Part shown: one piece after another, positions 9,299 through 17,009 of the stretch
Layout: every line of letters starts with the position of its first letter
How positions within the stretch are numbered: position 1 is the first letter of the stretch
DNA from: an uncultured Bacteroidales bacterium
Lineage (GTDB): Bacteria; Bacteroidota; Bacteroidia; Bacteroidales; F082
DNA length: 51,734 nucleotides
Assembly: GCA_947303055.1 (NCBI GenBank)
Contig: CAMYXV010000004.1
Span: 1 to 51,734 of the forward strand
Direction: 5' to 3'
Made by a program: the position numbers and the translations under genes
The notes under the pieces: generated by a model
The model's input: only the letters and a program-made list of their open reading frames with translations
Databases searched by the model: none
Told to the model about the DNA's origin: nothing

Positions 9299-10048
9299 TC
9301 AAGCTTGTTTTTGCTCTTTTTCCAATTGTGCCTTTTTCCATTCTTTGAAGGCATCGCCTGTGTCAACGATGTGCTGTCTCAACTTTTCCAACGGCCAAGC
9401 ATCTTCCACCTTGAAGTCGCCAATGCGGGTGCGGCGCAGCGAGGTGAGGCAGGCACCGTTGCCCAAGGCCTTGCCGAAGTCGTTGGCGAGGCTGCGGATG
9501 TAGGTGCCTTTGCTGCAAGTCACTTCGAAGTCGAGTTCAGGGAAGCGGTCGAGGTTCAGTTTGAAGTCATCGATGCGGACATCGCGGGCTTTCAACTCGA
9601 TTTCCTCATCGGAACGGGCGTAGTCGAAGGCGCGTTTCCCCTTGATTTTGATGGCGGAGTACTTGGGCGGATACTGCTTGAGGTCGCCGATAAACTGTTG
9701 TCGAGCGGCTTCAATCTGCTCGGGCGTGATGCCATCGGTGGGGAAGAAGGCATTGGGTTCGCTCTCCAAGTCGAAGGTCGGGGTCGTCTGGCCGAGCAGC
9801 ATCGTTCCCGTGTAGGTCTTCACCTGCGCCTGAAACGTGTCAATCTGCTTGGTCATCTTGCCTGTGCAGAGGATGAGCAGGCCCGTAGCCAAAGGGTCTA
9901 AAGTACCCGCATGGCCCACCTTCAGCTTGCGGATGCCATAGCAACGGTTGAGCAGGGAACGGATGAAGTTGACCGTGTCGAACGACGTCCAGTCCAAGGG
10001 CTTGTCGATGAGGATGACCTCGCCGTCTTCAAAGTTGAACATATTCAT
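9299..10048 (-). CDS. truB: tRNA pseudouridine-55 synthase
   Basis: TruB converts U55 of the tRNA T-loop to pseudouridine. The catalytic motif GHAGTLDPLATG, with the nucleophilic Asp, is present at about residues 45-56. The N-terminal DKPLDWTSFDTVNFIR and the KTYTGTMLLGQTTPTFD strand are also typical. At 249 residues it is a compact bacterial TruB that lacks a long C-terminal PUA extension. It follows uppP after 31 nt; that gap contains a family B repeat. Confidence 0.96.
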   Translation of the reverse strand: MNMFNFEDGEVILIDKPLDWTSFDTVNFIRSLLNRCYGIRKLKVGHAGTLDPLATGLLILCTGKMTKQIDTFQAQVKTYTGTMLLGQTTPTFDLESEPNAFFPTDGITPEQIEAARQQFIGDLKQYPPKYSAIKIKGKRAFDYARSDEEIELKARDVRIDDFKLNLDRFPELDFEVTCSKGTYIRSLANDFGKALGNGACLTSLRRTRIGDFKVEDAWPLEKLRQHIVDTGDAFKEWKKAQLEKEQKQA

Positions 10049-10054
10049 GGTTCA

Positions 10055-10079
10055 GGTCCCTGAGCCTGTCGAAGGGCCG
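10055..10079. repeat. Family B repeat between uppP and truB
   Basis: The element begins GGTCCCTGAGCC and continues TGTCGAAGGGCCG. It fills almost the whole uppP-truB spacer. Close copies occur at 8103-8132 and, inverted, at 50042-50065, and a diverged one at 11251. Confidence 0.8.
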
Positions 10080-10913
10080 TCAATTAAGAATATATGGTAA
10101 CACGATGGCCAGTATACCCACGATGGCGCAATACACGGCAAACCAAATCAGCTTGCCCTTCTTCACGATGTTGATCATCCACTTGCAGGCGAAGCAGCCG
10201 GAGATGAAGGCAGCCAGGAAGCCGACGATGGCGGCCACTGGCGAGATGCCGTCCATGGCTTGGGTGAAACCGACCTCAAAGATGTCCTTGACATCGAGCA
10301 AAGCCTCACCGAGGATGGGCGGGATGACCATCAGGAAAGAGAACTGAGCCAGCTTTTCCTTTTTGTTGCCGAGGAGCAAACCGGTCGCAATCGTTGAACC
10401 AGAGCGAGACAGACCCGGCATCACGGCACATGCTTGAGCGATACCGATGATGAAGGCATGCAGACCACTGATTTCTTCCTTTTGGCGCGGTTTGGCGAAG
10501 TAGGAAAAAGCGAGCAGCGAGGCCGTCACCAAGAGCATGATGCCCACGATGAGCAGACCTGATCCGAAGACTTCTTCCACCTTGTCCTTGAAAAACAAGC
10601 CGACAATCATCACGGGAATCATCGAGATGAGGATGTTGATGGCGTATTTGGTGCCGCCGTTCAAATTGCAATATTTGCGCCACGACTGTTTGGCAAACAG
10701 GTCCTTGAAGATCCACACAATTTCCTTCCACAGGATAACCAAGGTGCTGCATACGGTGGCCACATGGAGCAACACGGTGAAAGTGAGGTTGGATGAGCCG
10801 TCGTCGAGGCCGAAGAGTGCCTGACCGATGGCCAAATGTCCGCTACTACTGACGGGCAAGTATTCCGTCAAGCCTTGAAGAATGCCTAAGATTAATGCTT
10901 GTAACCAGTCCAT
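10080..10913 (-). CDS. uppP: undecaprenyl-diphosphatase
   Basis: This BacA-type integral membrane enzyme dephosphorylates undecaprenyl pyrophosphate, recycling the lipid carrier for peptidoglycan and O-antigen synthesis. The two family motifs are visible: [14 protein letters not shown] near residues 15-28 and [13 protein letters not shown] near 165-177. The 277-residue length and seven or eight hydrophobic segments fit the family. It starts 6 nt after the DUF3098 gene stops, so the pair is almost certainly co-transcribed, as in other Bacteroidota. Confidence 0.96.
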   Translation of the reverse strand: MDWLQALILGILQGLTEYLPVSSSGHLAIGQALFGLDDGSSNLTFTVLLHVATVCSTLVILWKEIVWIFKDLFAKQSWRKYCNLNGGTKYAINILISMIPVMIVGLFFKDKVEEVFGSGLLIVGIMLLVTASLLAFSYFAKPRQKEEISGLHAFIIGIAQACAVMPGLSRSGSTIATGLLLGNKKEKLAQFSFLMVIPPILGEALLDVKDIFEVGFTQAMDGISPVAAIVGFLAAFISGCFACKWMINIVKKGKLIWFAVYCAIVGILAIVLPYILN

Positions 10914-10919
10914 AGTCGA

Positions 10920-11192
10920 TTATTTTTTCTTTCCTTTCCAAAATATTGCGACGATTTCCACGACAAAACCTGCCAAAATCAAGATGGTAGACAGGGTGAT
11001 GTGTCGGAAGTCAAACATTTTCTCATTGAATACATCGGGGTCGTTGGAACCGCCACCCAGCATGAGGATGAAGCCCAAGGCCAGCAGCGCGATGCCGATG
11101 AGCACGAGGATGTAGTTCTGTTTACCGAAGGGCATGACTTTCTGTTCGTCAGTTTTTTCGGTAGTTTCTTTCTTTGTTATTTCTTTTGCCAT
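10920..11192 (-). CDS. DUF3098 small membrane protein
   Basis: The protein has 90 residues, a charged N-terminus (MAKEITKKETTEKTDEQK) and two hydrophobic helices (YILVLIGIALLALGFILMLGG and TILILAGFVVEIVAIFW). The signature GGGSNDPDVFNEKMFDFRHITL between them identifies DUF3098, a Bacteroidota-specific family that typically lies between ftsX and uppP. The function is unknown; the constant neighbourhood points to cell envelope or division work. Confidence 0.88.
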   Translation of the reverse strand: MAKEITKKETTEKTDEQKVMPFGKQNYILVLIGIALLALGFILMLGGGSNDPDVFNEKMFDFRHITLSTILILAGFVVEIVAIFWKGKKK

Positions 11193-11250
11193 ATTTGAGT
11201 TTAGATTTAAAATTCAAATTTAAGATTTAAAATTCGGGGCACTTAGACCT

Positions 11251-11277
11251 TTTGACAAGCTCAGGGCTCAGGGACCC
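11251..11277. repeat. Diverged family B repeat between ftsX and DUF3098
   Basis: The segment TTTGACAAGCTCAGGG is followed by a partly duplicated CTCAGGGACCC. It resembles the reverse complement of the element at 10055. It lies in the 92-nt gap between the ftsX stop and the DUF3098 start. Confidence 0.65.
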
Positions 11278-11284
11278 TTGGGTT

Positions 11285-12163
11285 TTAAGCATATAATCGG
11301 TCCACATCAGCGTTGAGGTATTTCCGCAGGGCGGAACGTGTGGAGAGTCCGCCGAGAAGGATGCCTAATATGATGATGCCGACAAAGATGCCAATGATGA
11401 TTCTATAGTCTTGAACAAGAGCCAGTTCGGGAAGCCGTTTCATGAGGCCGTAGAGAAGTCCAGCCAGCATGATATCAGCAATCAAAGCGCCAAAGAAGCC
11501 CTGTGACATACCGCTCTTGATGAAGGGTCGACGGATGTAAGAAGCCGTGGCGCCCACCAACAACATGCTGCGTACCAAGAAACGTTTCGCGTAAATAGAG
11601 AGACGTAAAGTGTAGCGTATCAGCGCAATGGCGATGAAAAGTAGCGCGATACTGGCGATAATCAGTGCAAAACCGATGCGCTTGACGTTCTGATTAATCA
11701 AGTTGACCAAGGATTTCTGGTAATAGATTTCCTTGACGTTCGGGTTTTTGAGCAGTTGCGCCTCGATGACGCTGAGGCTGTCGCTATTGGCATAGGCCGC
11801 GTTGAAGCTCACATTGATGGAGGGGAGGAGCGGGTTCTCCTCGTTGCCGAGCCATTGCAGGAAGTCCTCGCCGAGGTCTTCACTCAGGCGTTGAATGGCC
11901 TCCTCCTTAGTGATGTATTCCGTCGACTTCACAGCGGGCATGGCTTCAAGTTCTTTTTGCAGGTAGAGGATGTTGGCTTCCTTCACGTTGCTGTTCATCA
12001 CCACCTCAAAACCGATGTTTTCCTTGAGGTGGTTGGAGAGTTTTTGGGCATGCATCATGAGCAGGGCAAACACGCCTAAGAGGAAGAGTACCAGTGCGAT
12101 ACTCATCATCGACATGAAATAGGACCCTGCCACACGGCGTTTGCTTGAACTCTTTTCGGACAT
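11285..12163 (-). CDS. ftsX: FtsX-like cell division permease
   Basis: FtsX is the membrane partner of the FtsE ATPase and transmits signals to peptidoglycan hydrolases at the septum. The 292-residue protein has one N-terminal membrane helix (about 20-40). An extracellular domain follows with the family strands [16 protein letters not shown] and [17 protein letters not shown], then three C-terminal helices (about 165-275). No ftsE lies nearby; in Bacteroidota ftsE is usually elsewhere. It is the first gene of the minus-strand run that leads to uppP, truB, queA and glyQS. Confidence 0.93.
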   Translation of the reverse strand: MSEKSSSKRRVAGSYFMSMMSIALVLFLLGVFALLMMHAQKLSNHLKENIGFEVVMNSNVKEANILYLQKELEAMPAVKSTEYITKEEAIQRLSEDLGEDFLQWLGNEENPLLPSINVSFNAAYANSDSLSVIEAQLLKNPNVKEIYYQKSLVNLINQNVKRIGFALIIASIALLFIAIALIRYTLRLSIYAKRFLVRSMLLVGATASYIRRPFIKSGMSQGFFGALIADIMLAGLLYGLMKRLPELALVQDYRIIIGIFVGIIILGILLGGLSTRSALRKYLNADVDRLYA

Positions 12164-12205
12164 CTTTTGTTAGGGATGTTGACCAACACTACGAATTTGA
12201 AACGG

Positions 12206-12213
12206 CAAAGATA
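12206..12213 (-). promoter_or_regulatory. -7 element of the ftsX operon promoter
   Basis: The minus strand reads TATCTTTG, the exact Bacteroidota -7 consensus, 43 nt upstream of the ftsX ATG. It diverges from the plus-strand promoter at 12222-12253. A -33 TTG is not clear. Confidence 0.6.
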
Positions 12214-12221
12214 AACAATTC

Positions 12222-12253
12222 TTGCGCTGTAGCAGAAAATTTTCCTATTTTTG
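12222..12253 (+). promoter_or_regulatory. Promoter of the carboxyltransferase gene
   Basis: TTG (12222-12224), a 21-nt spacer and TATTTTTG (12246-12253) give a full Bacteroidota promoter. Transcription would begin near 12260, leaving a short leader before the ATG at 12274 and excluding the upstream in-frame ATG at 12145. Confidence 0.7.
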
Positions 12254-12273
12254 TGGTTTCAAACATTACTACT

Positions 12274-13881
12274 ATGCAAGTACTAAAATCCAACATACGC
12301 ACCGACTCTGAGGAGTTCAAGCAGAACGAGAAGAACTTCCTTGCGTTGATGGCGCAATACCGCGATGCAATGGCAGCCTCCATGCAGGGCGGCGGCGAGG
12401 CGGCCGTGGCCAAACACAAGAAACGCAACAAGCTGCTTGCCCGCGAACGCATTGACCTGCTCATCGACCCGAACACGCCATTCCTCGAACTGTCGCCGAT
12501 GGCGGCCTACGGCACCTATAACAATGACTTCCCCTCAGCGGGCATCATCACGGGTATTGGGGTTATCCAAGGACGTGAGGCGGTCATCGTGGCCAACGAC
12601 GCCACCGTGAAAGGCGGCACCTATATGCAGTACACGGTGAAGAAACACCTTCGTGCTCAAGAGATTGCGATGGAGAACCATCTGCCGTGCGTCTATATGG
12701 TCGACAGCGGCGGTGCCTTCCTTCCCGAGCAGGACACGGTCTTCCCCGACCGCGACCACTTCGGGCGTTTCTTCTACAACCAGGCGCGCATGTCGGCTAT
12801 GGGCATTCCGCAAATCGCCATCGTGATGGGCATGTGTACCGCTGGCGGCGCTTACGTGCCGGCCATGAGCGACGAGACCATCATCGTGCGTAATCAGGGC
12901 ACCATTTACCTTGGCGGTCCGCCGTTGGTGAAAGCGGCTACAGGCGAAGTGGTCACGGCAGAAGAATTGGGCGGCGGCGAGATGCATACCTCTGTGTCAG
13001 GTGTAGCTGACCACTTGGCCGAAAACGACCAACACGCCTTACAGATTTGCCGCAACATCTTCAAGACCTTGGAGAAATCACACCGCCAGAAGTTGGACAT
13101 GCTTCCCGTTGAGGCACCTTTATACGATCCGCATGACCTCTACGGTCTTGCGCCCATCGACTTCCATAAGCTCGTTGACCCACGCGAAGTCATCGCCCGC
13201 ATCGTGGATGGCAGCCGTTTCCAGGAGTTCAAGTCACGCTATGCCACCACCATTGTTTGTGGTTTCGCTCATCTGATGGGCTTCCCTGTGGGTATCATCG
13301 CCAACTTTGGTGTATTGTTCTCAGAATCAGCACTGAAAGCTACCCACTTCATCGAGTTATGTTGCCAGCGCAACATCCCCTTGGTGTTCTTGCAGAACAT
13401 CACGGGTTTCATGGTGGGCAAGCAATACGAGCAGGGCGGCATCGCCAAGGACGGTGCAAAGATGGTACATGCCGTCTCTAATGCCAATGTGCCTAAGTTC
13501 ACGGTCATCTTCGGCGGGTCGTTTGGCGCAGGCAATTACGGCATGGCGGGTCGCGCCTACAGTCCGAGGTTGCTCTTCATGTGGCCCAACGCCAAGATTT
13601 CTGTCATGGGTGGCGAGCAGGCGGCCAGTGTTCTTGCCACCGTCAAGGAAGACCAGTACAAATACAAAGGTCTTGAAGTCCCGACCGACGAAATCGCCAA
13701 GCTGAAGAAGGAAATCTTAGCCAAGTACGACTACGAAGGCTCGGCGTTCTACAGCACCGCCCGCCTCTGGGACGATGGCATCATCGATCCCATCGACACA
13801 CGCAAGATTCTTGCCTTGGGCATCGCGGCCTCGTTGAACCAGCCCTTCCCGCCGCAGCAGTTTGGCGTGTTTAGAATGTAA
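12274..13881 (+). CDS. Biotin-dependent acyl-CoA carboxylase, carboxyltransferase (beta) subunit
   Basis: The 535-residue protein belongs to the crotonase-fold carboxyltransferases and is closest in appearance to methylcrotonyl-CoA carboxylase beta. Supporting motifs are [43 protein letters not shown], the long [20 protein letters not shown] loop, [31 protein letters not shown], and the C-terminal FGVFRM. It would move a carboxyl group from carboxybiotin to an acyl-CoA. No biotin carboxylase or biotin carrier gene is in the window, so partner and substrate cannot be fixed; propionyl- or acetyl-CoA carboxylase activity is possible. The start follows the promoter at 12222-12253. It ends 23 nt before xylE. 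Confidence 0.85.
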   Translation: MQVLKSNIRTDSEEFKQNEKNFLALMAQYRDAMAASMQGGGEAAVAKHKKRNKLLARERIDLLIDPNTPFLELSPMAAYGTYNNDFPSAGIITGIGVIQGREAVIVANDATVKGGTYMQYTVKKHLRAQEIAMENHLPCVYMVDSGGAFLPEQDTVFPDRDHFGRFFYNQARMSAMGIPQIAIVMGMCTAGGAYVPAMSDETIIVRNQGTIYLGGPPLVKAATGEVVTAEELGGGEMHTSVSGVADHLAENDQHALQICRNIFKTLEKSHRQKLDMLPVEAPLYDPHDLYGLAPIDFHKLVDPREVIARIVDGSRFQEFKSRYATTIVCGFAHLMGFPVGIIANFGVLFSESALKATHFIELCCQRNIPLVFLQNITGFMVGKQYEQGGIAKDGAKMVHAVSNANVPKFTVIFGGSFGAGNYGMAGRAYSPRLLFMWPNAKISVMGGEQAASVLATVKEDQYKYKGLEVPTDEIAKLKKEILAKYDYEGSAFYSTARLWDDGIIDPIDTRKILALGIAASLNQPFPPQQFGVFRM

Positions 13882-13904
13882 ATTAAGAACTGAAGCATAA
13901 CATA

Positions 13905-15380
13905 ATGATGAACCAACAAAACGGGAACAAAGGCTACCTCTACGGCATTGTCTTGGTGGCTGTCTTGGGCGGGTTGCTCTTTGGTTACGACACCGCCGTC
14001 ATCTCGGGCGCGGAAAAGGGTTTGCAGGCCTATTTTCTCGGTGCGAGCGACTTTCAATACACCGATTTCATACATGGTCTTACATGTAGCAGTGCGCTGA
14101 TTGGATGTGTCATCGGAGCTTTAATATCAGGTTGGTTGGCCAATCGCTTAGGCCGCAAACAGACACTCTTCGTGGCCGGCATCCTGTTCTTTGTGTCGGC
14201 TCTCGGCTCCGCGCATCCCGAGTTTCCATTTCATCAGCATTCCACCGCCACGATGACCGTCCTCAACAGCTTCAACTATTATCGCATTATCGGCGGCATG
14301 GGCGTTGGATTGGCGAGTGCGATTTGTCCGATGTACATTGGCGAGATAGCTCCAACCGGAAAACGGGGTCAGCTGGTGAGTTGGAACCAATTTGCCATCA
14401 TTTTCGGCCAGTTGGTGGTATATTTCGTCAATTTCCTCATTTTAGGGTCACATGAGAATCCCGTTATTGTGTCCATCGGGAAGGGAATCAGCCAAGTGAT
14501 GCCCGAAAGCGATCCTTGGACCATTGCGGTTTGTTGGCGCTATATGTTTGCTTCTGAAGCCATTATCGCCGCCATCTTCACCATTTTGATTTGTTTCGTG
14601 CCTGAGTCGCCGCGTTATTTAGTGATGGCCGGCAAGGACGACAAAGCTTTGGGTGTCCTTTCGAAAATCAACGGTTTGGAACAAGCCAAGATCATCTTGG
14701 CCGACATCAAGAGCACCATCAAGGTGAAGACCGAAAAACTGTTCACTTACGGCTGGTTGGTGATTTTCATCGGCATTATGCTGAGCGTGTTCCAGCAGGT
14801 GGTGGGCATCAACGCCGTGTTGTACTATGCACCACGCATTTTTGGCGACATGGGCATGACCAACCCGATGTTCAACACCGTGATGATGGGTGTGGTCAAC
14901 ATTCTGTTTACCTTAGTGGCCATCTTCACCGTCGAGAAGTGGGGTCGCAAACCGCTGCTCATCTCCGGTAGCATAGGTATGGCCATCGGTGCTTTCGGTG
15001 TGGCCTCTACCTTTGGCGTGGAAGGATTGCAACTGATTACGATGATTTCCATCTTGCTCTATTCCGCCTCGTTTATGTTCTCCTGGGGCCCGATTTGTTG
15101 GGTGCTGATTTCGGAAATCTTCCCCAACACTGTCCGTGGCACGGCTACGGCCATTGCTGTGGCGGCGCAGTGGATTTTCAACTTTGTCGTCAGCTCGACC
15201 TTCGTTCCCATGTTCAACATGCACCTCACGACAGGCGACAACTTCGGCCATTGGTTCACCTACGGACTCTACGGTGTGATGTGCATCGTGGCGGCTATCT
15301 TCGTTTGGCGACTTGTTCCCGAAACGAAAGGCAAATCTTTGGAAGACATGACGCGTTTTTGGAAAAAGAATAAGGAATGA
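13905..15380 (+). CDS. xylE: XylE-like sugar:proton symporter (MFS)
   Basis: The 491-residue protein has twelve membrane helices in the major facilitator sugar porter family. Diagnostic motifs are GYDTAVISGAEKGL in the first helix, GWLANRLGRKQTLF, the PMYIGEIAPTGKRG signature, PESPRYLVMAGK at the central loop, FQQVVGINAVLYYAP in helix 7, and PETKGKSLEDM near the C-terminus. The gene for xylulokinase overlaps its stop by 4 nt (ATGA), so D-xylose is the likely substrate, though glucose or arabinose transport is possible on sequence alone. Confidence 0.88.
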   Translation: MMNQQNGNKGYLYGIVLVAVLGGLLFGYDTAVISGAEKGLQAYFLGASDFQYTDFIHGLTCSSALIGCVIGALISGWLANRLGRKQTLFVAGILFFVSALGSAHPEFPFHQHSTATMTVLNSFNYYRIIGGMGVGLASAICPMYIGEIAPTGKRGQLVSWNQFAIIFGQLVVYFVNFLILGSHENPVIVSIGKGISQVMPESDPWTIAVCWRYMFASEAIIAAIFTILICFVPESPRYLVMAGKDDKALGVLSKINGLEQAKIILADIKSTIKVKTEKLFTYGWLVIFIGIMLSVFQQVVGINAVLYYAPRIFGDMGMTNPMFNTVMMGVVNILFTLVAIFTVEKWGRKPLLISGSIGMAIGAFGVASTFGVEGLQLITMISILLYSASFMFSWGPICWVLISEIFPNTVRGTATAIAVAAQWIFNFVVSSTFVPMFNMHLTTGDNFGHWFTYGLYGVMCIVAAIFVWRLVPETKGKSLEDMTRFWKKNKE

Positions 15381-16912
15381 ACTATTTATTGGGCATCGAC
15401 TTAGGTAGCAGCAGCGTGAAGGTCTCATTAGTGGAGGTTGACAGCGGAAAGTGTGCCGCTTCAGCCTCTTATCCTGAGACGGAAGCCCCCATCAAAGCCT
15501 TGCAGCCAGAATGGGCAGAGCAGCGTCCCGATGATTGGTGGGAATATTTTAAAAATGCATTTACAAAATGTATGCGGCACGTAGAGACGTTTCAGGAAAC
15601 GTCTCTACAAGGGCATGACATTGCCGCTATTGGAATATCATACCAAATGCACGGCCTAGTCTGTTTGGACAAGAACCTACAGCCGCTCCGTGATGCCATT
15701 ATCTGGTGTGACTCGCGCGGCGTGCCTTACGGCGACAAGGCTTTCCACGACATCGGTGAAGAGAAATGCCTGAGCCATCTGCTTAACTCACCAGGCAACT
15801 TCACCGCATCGAAATTAGCTTGGGTGAAGGAGAATGAGCCTGAAGTGTTCGACAAGATTGACAAGATTATGCTGCCGGGCGACTATCTCGCCATGCGGCT
15901 GTCGGGCGAAGCGGTCACCACGGCCTGCGGGTTGTCGGAAATGATGTTGTACGATTACCGTTGTAGAGACGCAAAATCTTGCGTCTCTGAAGACGTGATG
16001 AATTATTATGGATTTCCCCAAGACATCATTCCTACGTTGGTCCCTACCTTCGGCATACAAGGCCAGGTTTCGGCAAAGGCAGCCAAGGAATTAGGGTTGA
16101 GACAAGGCATTCCCATCGCCTATCGTGCTGGCGACCAGCCCAACAACGCCTTATCGCTTAATGTGTTGCATCCTGGTGAGATTGCGGCCACGGCAGGTAC
16201 GTCGGGTGTCGTTTATGGCGTTTCCGACAAGGTGAGTTACGACCCAAAGTCGAGGGTGAACACCTTTTTGCACGTCAACCATACGTTGGAGCATCCTCGT
16301 CTCGGCATATTGCATTGTGTCAACGGCTGCGGCATCCTCAACTCGTGGATGCGCCGCCATATCGGGTCGTGGGAGACGATTTCGCCTAAACAGTTGGCCT
16401 ACGAAGACATGAACCGCATCGCTGCCGACATCCCGATTGGCAGCGACGGCCTCAGCATCTTGCCCTTCGGCAACGGTGCCGAGCGTGTCATGGAAAACCG
16501 CGACATGGGCTGTTCCATCCACGGGCTGAACTTCAAGCGTCACACGCACGCCCATCTGTTCCGTGCCGCGCAAGAGGGTGTGGTGTTCGCGTTCATGTAC
16601 GGCATGGAGGTGATGCAAAACCTCGGCATGACCCTCGACAAAATCCACGCAGGCAAAGCCAACATGTTCCTTTCCCCCATTTTCCGCGAAACCCTCGCAG
16701 GTGTGAGCGGTGCCACCATCGAGCTTTACGACACCGATGGCAGCATTGGCGCAGCACGTGCGGCAGGCATCGGTGCTGGATTCTATACTACTACAGACGA
16801 AGCCTTTGCCAGCCTGAATCGCCTCGCTGTCATCGAACCAAATGAGAAGCTGGCGGAGCAGTATATGGAGGCATATCAGCGGTGGAAAAGCTATTGCTGT
16901 AATTATTCTTGA
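15377..16912 (+). CDS. xylB: xylulokinase (FGGY family)
   Basis: The enzyme phosphorylates D-xylulose with ATP to xylulose 5-phosphate, which enters the pentose phosphate pathway. The N-terminal LLGIDLGSSSVKVSLV is the ATPase-fold phosphate loop. GISYQMHGLVCLD and LPGDYLAMRLSGE are xylulokinase-type, and the C-terminal half has GNGAERVMENRDMG and the GGASG-equivalent LAGVSGATIELYDTDGSIGAARAAGIG. The reading frame overlaps xylE by 4 nt. Two 28-nt family A palindromes lie inside it and encode VETFQETSLQ (residues 69-78) and CRDAKSCVSE (about 196-205), apparently tolerated insertions. At 511 residues it is slightly longer than common XylB proteins. Confidence 0.94.
   Translation: MNYLLGIDLGSSSVKVSLVEVDSGKCAASASYPETEAPIKALQPEWAEQRPDDWWEYFKNAFTKCMRHVETFQETSLQGHDIAAIGISYQMHGLVCLDKNLQPLRDAIIWCDSRGVPYGDKAFHDIGEEKCLSHLLNSPGNFTASKLAWVKENEPEVFDKIDKIMLPGDYLAMRLSGEAVTTACGLSEMMLYDYRCRDAKSCVSEDVMNYYGFPQDIIPTLVPTFGIQGQVSAKAAKELGLRQGIPIAYRAGDQPNNALSLNVLHPGEIAATAGTSGVVYGVSDKVSYDPKSRVNTFLHVNHTLEHPRLGILHCVNGCGILNSWMRRHIGSWETISPKQLAYEDMNRIAADIPIGSDGLSILPFGNGAERVMENRDMGCSIHGLNFKRHTHAHLFRAAQEGVVFAFMYGMEVMQNLGMTLDKIHAGKANMFLSPIFRETLAGVSGATIELYDTDGSIGAARAAGIGAGFYTTTDEAFASLNRLAVIEPNEKLAEQYMEAYQRWKSYCCNYS
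15581..15608. repeat. 28-nt palindrome (family A) inside xylB, first copy
   Basis: Perfect dyad with 13-bp arms beginning GTAGAGACGTTTC around a 2-nt centre. It is read in frame as ten codons (with two flanking bases) giving VETFQETSLQ. The rest of the xylB frame is intact on both sides. Confidence 0.9.
15963..15990. repeat. 28-nt palindrome (family A) inside xylB, second copy
   Basis: Near-perfect dyad: GTAGAGACGCAA, 4-nt centre, then TTGCGTCTCTGA, with the last bases diverged from the expected TAC. It is read in frame as part of CRDAKSCVSE. Confidence 0.85.
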
Positions 16913-16921
16913 TTTTTGATG

Positions 16922-16998
16922 TCACAAAACGTGATTTCAAGTCGTCTATAATCACAAATTGTGACCTTAAAGAATAATTGGATGTCGCATTTTGCGAC
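16922..16998. repeat. Array of three related palindromes between xylB and the DUF6339 gene
   Basis: Three short dyads recur with a 30-32 nt spacing: TCAC-5nt-GTGA (16922-16934), TCACAA-A-TTGTGA (16952-16964) and GTCGCA-TTT-TGCGAC (16984-16998). Each is followed by an A/T-rich tract, and two also by ACCTT. They lie between the convergent ends of xylB and the three-gene cassette and might act as bidirectional terminators or mark a rearrangement boundary. Confidence 0.65.
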
Positions 16999-17009
16999 CT
17001 TCAAAAAAC

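Noticed and set aside
12145-12273. Upstream in-frame start for the carboxyltransferase
   Set aside because: It lies upstream of the promoter at 12222-12253 and overlaps the ftsX start. The family N-terminus begins at 12274.
16922-16998. Considered as a small CRISPR array
   Set aside because: Only three units; the repeated part is a variable dyad, not an identical repeat; the spacers are not unique sequences of constant size; and no cas gene is present.
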